Of a DNA stretch of 16,414 nt, positions 12,929 through 16,414 are shown one piece after another. How positions within the stretch are numbered: position 1 is the first letter of the stretch; every line of letters begins with the position of its first letter. The stretch comes from an uncultured Mailhella sp. Lineage in GTDB: Bacteria > Desulfobacterota > Desulfovibrionia > Desulfovibrionales > Desulfovibrionaceae. Where the stretch lies: contig CAJTSU010000076.1 of NCBI GenBank assembly GCA_910579055.1, positions 1-16,414 on the forward strand. Direction: 5' to 3'. The notes under the pieces were generated by a model that saw only the letters and a program-made list of their open reading frames with translations, had not been told where the DNA came from and did not search any database. Position numbers and translations under genes: made by a program.

Positions 12929-13741
12929 ATGCGTCAACTCCCGCTTTACGATATTCTTTGCCGCAGTCACTTCATTCTGGCCGGTCCCTGTGCGCTGGAA
13001 GACTTCGGCCTGGCCCTGGATACCGCACACGGCGTCAAGGAAGCTGCTGAGGCCGCCGGCCTGCCCGTGGTTTTCAAAAGTTCCTGGGACAAGGCAAACC
13101 GTACTTCCGGTGCCGGTTTTCGCGGCCCGGGCCTGACCACTGGGCTGGAATGGCTGGCCCGTATCAAGGAAGAAACAGGGCTGCCCATCGTTACGGACAT
13201 CCATCTTCCCGATCAGGCCGCACCTGTGGCCGAAGTGGCGGATATTCTGCAAATTCCCGCCTTTCTTTCCCGCCAGACAGATCTGCTTCTGGCCGCTGCC
13301 GCCACGACCCGCATTGTCAACGTGAAAAAGGGCCAATTTCTCGCGCCGTGGGATATGGCTCCAGTGAAAAACAAAATCGAGGCCGCAGGCAACCCGCGCA
13401 TTCTGCTGACCGAACGCGGGGCGAGCTTCGGTTACAATAACCTCGTGGTGGACTACCGCTCCTTTCCCATCATGCAGGAACTCGGCGTTCCCGTGGTGTT
13501 CGATGCCACCCACTCGGTTCAGATTCCCGGCGGGCAGGGTACATCCTCAGGAGGCCAACGGCAGTTTGTGCCGGTACTGGCCCGGGCCGCAGCGGCGGCA
13601 GGCGTCAACGGCGTATTTTTGGAGACGCATCCCGACCCGGACAGGGCGCTGTGCGATGGCCCCAACAGTTGGCCTCTGGCCAGGCTGGAAGGTCTGCTGC
13701 GCGAACTTGCGGCCATATGGGGCATTTCCCATGCCTGCTGA
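12929..13741 (+). CDS. kdsA: 3-deoxy-8-phosphooctulonate (Kdo-8-P) synthase
   Basis: KdsA condenses phosphoenolpyruvate with arabinose 5-phosphate to give Kdo-8-phosphate for the lipopolysaccharide inner core. Conserved blocks are AGPCALED (18-25), KSSWDKANRTSGAGFRGPGL, IPAFLSRQTDLL, VNVKKGQFLAPWDM, FGYNNLVVDYRS, FDATHSVQ and FLETHPDPD. C21 stands where metal-independent enzymes such as the E. coli one have Asn, so this should be the metal-dependent class, with the His of ATHSVQ and the Glu/Asp near LETHPD as partner ligands. The 270-residue length is normal. The frame is open further upstream, but the ATG at 12929 gives the family N-terminus; its ribosome binding site is weak. The end overlaps kdsC by 11 bases. 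Confidence 0.96.
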   Translation: MRQLPLYDILCRSHFILAGPCALEDFGLALDTAHGVKEAAEAAGLPVVFKSSWDKANRTSGAGFRGPGLTTGLEWLARIKEETGLPIVTDIHLPDQAAPVAEVADILQIPAFLSRQTDLLLAAAATTRIVNVKKGQFLAPWDMAPVKNKIEAAGNPRILLTERGASFGYNNLVVDYRSFPIMQELGVPVVFDATHSVQIPGGQGTSSGGQRQFVPVLARAAAAAGVNGVFLETHPDPDRALCDGPNSWPLARLEGLLRELAAIWGISHAC

Positions 13742-14312
13742 ATCCGGTTCCGCAAACTTTACACCCTCTTCTGTGCTGAAAGGCGATGTGTTGAAAGATG
13801 CGGCCGCAGTGCGCATGCTTGTGCTTGACGTGGACGGCGTCTGCACCGACGGCAAACTGTACATGGATGGAGAAGGGCATGCGGTCAAATGTTTTCACGC
13901 CCATGACGGCATCGGCATCAAGCTGGCCTTGCGGGCTGATTTGGGCATCGCCGTCATCACCGGGCGTAATGACCCCAGCGTGCACGCGCGCATGACACAA
14001 CTGGGGGTCAGACACTATTTTCCCGGCTTTGAAGCCAAAATGCCCGCCCTGCGCCGCCTGGCGGAAGAAAGCGGTCTTGGTTTCGCTCAAATGGCGTACC
14101 TTGGCGATGACTTCATCGACCTTGATCCGCTGGAAGTGGTGGGGATGCCTATGGCCGTGGCCAATGCGCGCCCGGAAGTGCTGCGCGCCGCCCGGCACGT
14201 CACAGCTCTCAAAGGTGGAGAAGGAGCCGTACGTGAAGCGGTGGAATGGCTGCTCCACGCAAGGGGGTTGAACAATCTTGCAGCCCTGTGGCGCGACAGC
14301 GCGCAAGGTTAG
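13731..14312 (+). CDS. kdsC: Kdo-8-phosphate phosphatase
   Basis: KdsC is a HAD-superfamily C0-type phosphatase that removes phosphate from Kdo-8-P. HAD motif I is DVDGV (nucleophile and acid Asp), motif II ITGRN, motif III lysine in FPGFEAK, and motif IV GDDFIDLD. From the ATG at 13731 it has 193 residues, slightly longer than the usual 170-180. That start overlaps the end of kdsA and lacks a clear ribosome binding site. A GTG at 13788, preceded by AAAGG, would give 174 residues and is a real alternative. The first ~22 residues show no conserved features. It acts on the product of the gene just upstream. Confidence 0.94.
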   Translation: MPAESGSANFTPSSVLKGDVLKDAAAVRMLVLDVDGVCTDGKLYMDGEGHAVKCFHAHDGIGIKLALRADLGIAVITGRNDPSVHARMTQLGVRHYFPGFEAKMPALRRLAEESGLGFAQMAYLGDDFIDLDPLEVVGMPMAVANARPEVLRAARHVTALKGGEGAVREAVEWLLHARGLNNLAALWRDSAQG

Positions 14313-14324
14313 GCAAAACGCACC

Positions 14325-15047
14325 ATGCCCGGCCGATTCCGACCGCTGTTTGCTCCGGTTCTGGTCGCCGCCTGTATGGGCGGCGCGTATCTCGGCTGGC
14401 AGGCCTGGCAGAGTGGACGAGCGCTGAACGCCCTGACGGAAGTGGTACAGTCCCTGGATATGGAGGCCATTCTGCGCGGAAAAATGAACGGACTTTCCGA
14501 TGAAGAGAAGGAAGGCGAAGACAGCACGGTGGATCTGGCCCTGCGCGGCATCAGCCTCAGCGAGGGAGAAAACGGCTTTGAACTGTGGCGTCTCAAAGCT
14601 GAATGGGCCACCTTGCGACAGAAGGCCGACAAGGTGGATTTGGGTTCTCCCCATGTGCTGTACCGGGTGGGCGACGCGGGCGCAGACGCGGCTGACCCCG
14701 CGAACAGCCTTGACGTAACCGCCCGCAGCGGTTTGATTGAGGACGGCAACACGCGCGTAACCCTGCGCGGAAACGTCCGGGCCGAGCATGACGGTAACGT
14801 GCTTACCGGCCCTGAAGCCATATTTCTCAACAATACACGGGTTCTGACCTTTCCGGACGGGGCGGAACTCGTCGGCCCCACCCTGAGCGGCAATGCCAGG
14901 GTTCTGCGCTGGAATGCCTCCACGAATATTCTGGAAGGAGAAGGAGGCGTCAGCATGATCTGGATCCCGCAAAACGACGAATCCGCCCCCGGCTCAAAAG
15001 ACAATGCCCGGCAAGAACCCGCGGTCGCAAAGGATGGCACACAGTGA
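14325..15047 (+). CDS. lptC: LPS export bitopic protein LptC
   Basis: LptC is anchored in the inner membrane by one N-terminal helix; its periplasmic beta-jellyroll receives lipopolysaccharide from the LptB2FG transporter and passes it to LptA. One hydrophobic segment is at about residues 8-25, followed by a periplasmic part with LptC/OstA-type strands such as SGLIEDGNTRVTLRGNVRAE and VLTGPEAIFLNN. At 240 residues it is longer than the roughly 190 of the E. coli protein; an acidic stretch (about 58-66) and a polar tail account for part of this. Sequence conservation in this family is low, so the call leans on the position between kdsC and lptA. It starts 12 bases after kdsC and overlaps lptA by four bases (GTGA). 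Confidence 0.87.
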   Translation: MPGRFRPLFAPVLVAACMGGAYLGWQAWQSGRALNALTEVVQSLDMEAILRGKMNGLSDEEKEGEDSTVDLALRGISLSEGENGFELWRLKAEWATLRQKADKVDLGSPHVLYRVGDAGADAADPANSLDVTARSGLIEDGNTRVTLRGNVRAEHDGNVLTGPEAIFLNNTRVLTFPDGAELVGPTLSGNARVLRWNASTNILEGEGGVSMIWIPQNDESAPGSKDNARQEPAVAKDGTQ

Positions 15048-15634
15048 AAACTTTTCTTGGTTCCTGTTTTCTCAGCCTTGCTCTGATGGTGGCGGCAATA
15101 CCCGCTTTTGCGGCATCTTCCCCCCTTGGTCGGAGTGATTCCCATTCGCCGATCCGGGTGACGGCGGACAGCATGACCTATGAGCCGGACAAGAACATCG
15201 TGCTCTTTTCCGGCAATGTTGAAGTGGTGCGCGATGACTTCCGCATGTGGTCCGCCAAGCTTACCATGTATATGAAAGCCCGGAAGAATGCGAAGACAGA
15301 CTCAAAGAAGAACGCAAAAGACGGCAAGGATACTCCGGAAAAGGAAGCCCCCAGCGGGCTGGATGCCATGAAAACAGGGGATCTTGACCGTATTGTGGCG
15401 GAAAAGAATGTGCGCTTCCGCATGGATACCAAGTCCGGTACGGCGCAAAAAGCCACATGGCTGGCCGACAAAGAAGAACTTGTGCTGGAAGGCAACCCCG
15501 TGTTGCTGGACGGCCGGAACTCTGTGACCGGCAAACGCATCCGCTATTTTGTCAGGGAAAACCGCAGCGAAGTGGAAGGCGGCACGGGCAGGCGCGTGGA
15601 AGCGGTGTTTTCCTCCAACGGGCAGGGTAAATGA
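15044..15634 (+). CDS. lptA: periplasmic LPS bridge protein LptA
   Basis: LptA polymerises into the periplasmic bridge along which lipopolysaccharide crosses to the outer membrane. The start is a GTG overlapping the lptC stop (GTGA). A signal peptide spans residues 1-23 (AFA|A). The OstA-like domain begins PIRVTADSMTYEPDKNIVLF (36-55), with FSGNVEVVRDDFRMWSAKLTMY, and resumes at VAEKNVRFRMDTKSGTAQKATW, LVLEGNPVLLDGRNSVTG and IRYFV. A Lys/Asp-rich hydrophilic insertion at about 78-105 separates two strands. The 196-residue length is slightly above the usual ~185. It overlaps lptB by four bases. Confidence 0.92.
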   Translation: MKTFLGSCFLSLALMVAAIPAFAASSPLGRSDSHSPIRVTADSMTYEPDKNIVLFSGNVEVVRDDFRMWSAKLTMYMKARKNAKTDSKKNAKDGKDTPEKEAPSGLDAMKTGDLDRIVAEKNVRFRMDTKSGTAQKATWLADKEELVLEGNPVLLDGRNSVTGKRIRYFVRENRSEVEGGTGRRVEAVFSSNGQGK

Positions 15635-16362
15635 TGGGCGCGACACTGGCCGGCAAGTCACTGCGCAAGGTATTCGGCAGCAAGGAAGTGGTGCATGATG
15701 TCACCCTGTCCATGGAACAGGGAGAGATCGTGGGCCTGCTTGGGCCCAACGGTGCAGGCAAAACCACTTCTTTCTACATGCTTACGGGCATTCTCAAACC
15801 ATCCGGCGGCCAGGTGCTGCTGGACGGGCGGGATATAGGCTCCTGGCCGCTGTATCGCAGAGCCAGAGTGGGCCTGAGCTATCTGCCGCAGGAGAGTTCC
15901 ATTTTCCGGCGTCTGACCGTACGGGAAAATCTTCAGATCATTCTGGAACATGCGGAACTTCCCCGTGCGGCGCAGAAAGAGCGGGCGGATCGCCTGCTGG
16001 AGGAATTCGGTCTGACCAGGCTGGAAAAATCGCTGGCCTCCTACCTTTCCGGTGGAGAACGCCGCCGTCTGGAAATTGCCCGCTGCCTGATCCGCGACCC
16101 GCTTTTCGTCCTGCTGGACGAACCTTTCGCCGGCATTGACCCGCTGGCCGTGGGCGATATTCAACAGTTGATCCGCGGCCTCAAGGAACGCGGCATCGGT
16201 GTGCTCATTTCCGACCACAACGTGCGTGAAACCCTGACTATCTGCGACCGGGCCTCACTCATGTTTCAGGGAAATCTCATTCTTTCCGGCACACCCGAAG
16301 AAATTGTCGCCAACGAACAGGCCCGGCATGTCTATTTGGGCGATGATTTCCGCCTTGTTTAG
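15631..16362 (+). CDS. lptB: LPS export ABC transporter ATPase LptB
   Basis: LptB is the cytoplasmic ATPase that powers lipopolysaccharide extraction by LptB2FGC. Walker A GPNGAGKT is at 38-45, the Q-loop in YLPQESSIFRRLTVREN, ABC signature LSGGERRRLEIARCL from 139, Walker B FVLLDEPFAGIDP from 159, and the switch His196 in SDHN. The SSIFRRL and HNVRETL blocks are characteristic of LptB rather than other ABC ATPases. The 243-residue length is normal. Two ATGs in tandem (15631, 15634) both fit; the first overlaps the lptA stop (ATGA) and is used here. lptF/lptG are not in the window. A dispersed repeat begins at the stop codon. Confidence 0.97.
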   Translation: MMGATLAGKSLRKVFGSKEVVHDVTLSMEQGEIVGLLGPNGAGKTTSFYMLTGILKPSGGQVLLDGRDIGSWPLYRRARVGLSYLPQESSIFRRLTVRENLQIILEHAELPRAAQKERADRLLEEFGLTRLEKSLASYLSGGERRRLEIARCLIRDPLFVLLDEPFAGIDPLAVGDIQQLIRGLKERGIGVLISDHNVRETLTICDRASLMFQGNLILSGTPEEIVANEQARHVYLGDDFRLV

Positions 16363-16414
16363 AGCGTTTTGCGATTGAAAGTATCTACCAGCCAGGATCC
16401 TATGTTCTGGCGCG
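16361..16414 (+). repeat. dispersed intergenic repeat, copy cut by window end
   Basis: It begins on the last two bases of the lptB stop with AGAGCG and aligns with 9098-9151 to the window edge, with one gap. Its last part (CAGCCAGGATCCTATGTTCTGG) is an imperfect palindrome. Confidence 0.65.

Noticed and set aside
13605..14972. 455-codon minus-strand frame opposite kdsA, kdsC and lptC
   Set aside because: It spans three well-supported + strand genes and has no family features.

Overview
The window looks like chromosomal DNA from a GC-rich, Gram-negative, flagellated bacterium. The gene order pyrG-kdsA-kdsC-lptC-lptA-lptB, the fliG-fliH-fliI block and the style of the intergenic palindromes suggest a Desulfovibrio-like member of the Desulfobacterota. 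That assignment comes from gene content and protein style, not from a database search. All recognisable genes are core metabolism, envelope or motility genes. I found no defence system, CRISPR array, biosynthetic cluster or RNA gene. What stands out is the intergenic DNA, which carries several families of dispersed palindromic repeats.

Layout from left to right. 1-540: the C-terminal part of an ISAs1-type transposase, cut by the window edge and visibly AT-richer than its surroundings. 567-2242 (+): a good sigma-70-like promoter, then two tandem paralogous periplasmic amino-acid-type binding proteins with no permease or ATPase gene beside them. 2259-2344: GC-rich repeat and a perfect palindrome between convergent genes. 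2422-3600 (-): pgk. 3965-8897 (-): fliG, fliH, fliI and a four-helix DUF599 membrane protein, read in that order. fliG/fliH and fliI/DUF599 overlap, but fliH and fliI are separated by 463 bp of repeat-rich DNA. 8898-9641: gene-poor, with a dispersed repeat and a run of hairpins. 9642-10445 (-): purQ. 10446-10935: divergent purQ/pyrG control region holding an inverted repeat element. 10936-12588 (+): pyrG. 12645-12794: the oppositely oriented copy of that element. 12851-16362 (+): a promoter followed by kdsA-kdsC-lptC-lptA-lptB, tightly packed with overlapping ends. From 16361 a copy of the 9098 repeat begins and runs off the window.

How the genes fit together. PyrG makes CTP. KdsA and KdsC make Kdo, which is activated with CTP by a KdsB not seen here. 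LptC, LptA and LptB belong to the machine that carries finished lipopolysaccharide from inner to outer membrane. FliG is the rotor/switch protein, and FliH and FliI drive flagellar export. PurQ supplies ammonia for purine synthesis, and Pgk is glycolytic/gluconeogenic.

The best candidates for something undescribed are three observations. A composite multi-hairpin element flanks pyrG in inverted orientation; its stem arms differ between copies yet still pair, and a third partial copy lies between fliH and fliI. A second repeat family occurs at 9098 and 16361. The flagellar operon is broken at two points by such DNA.
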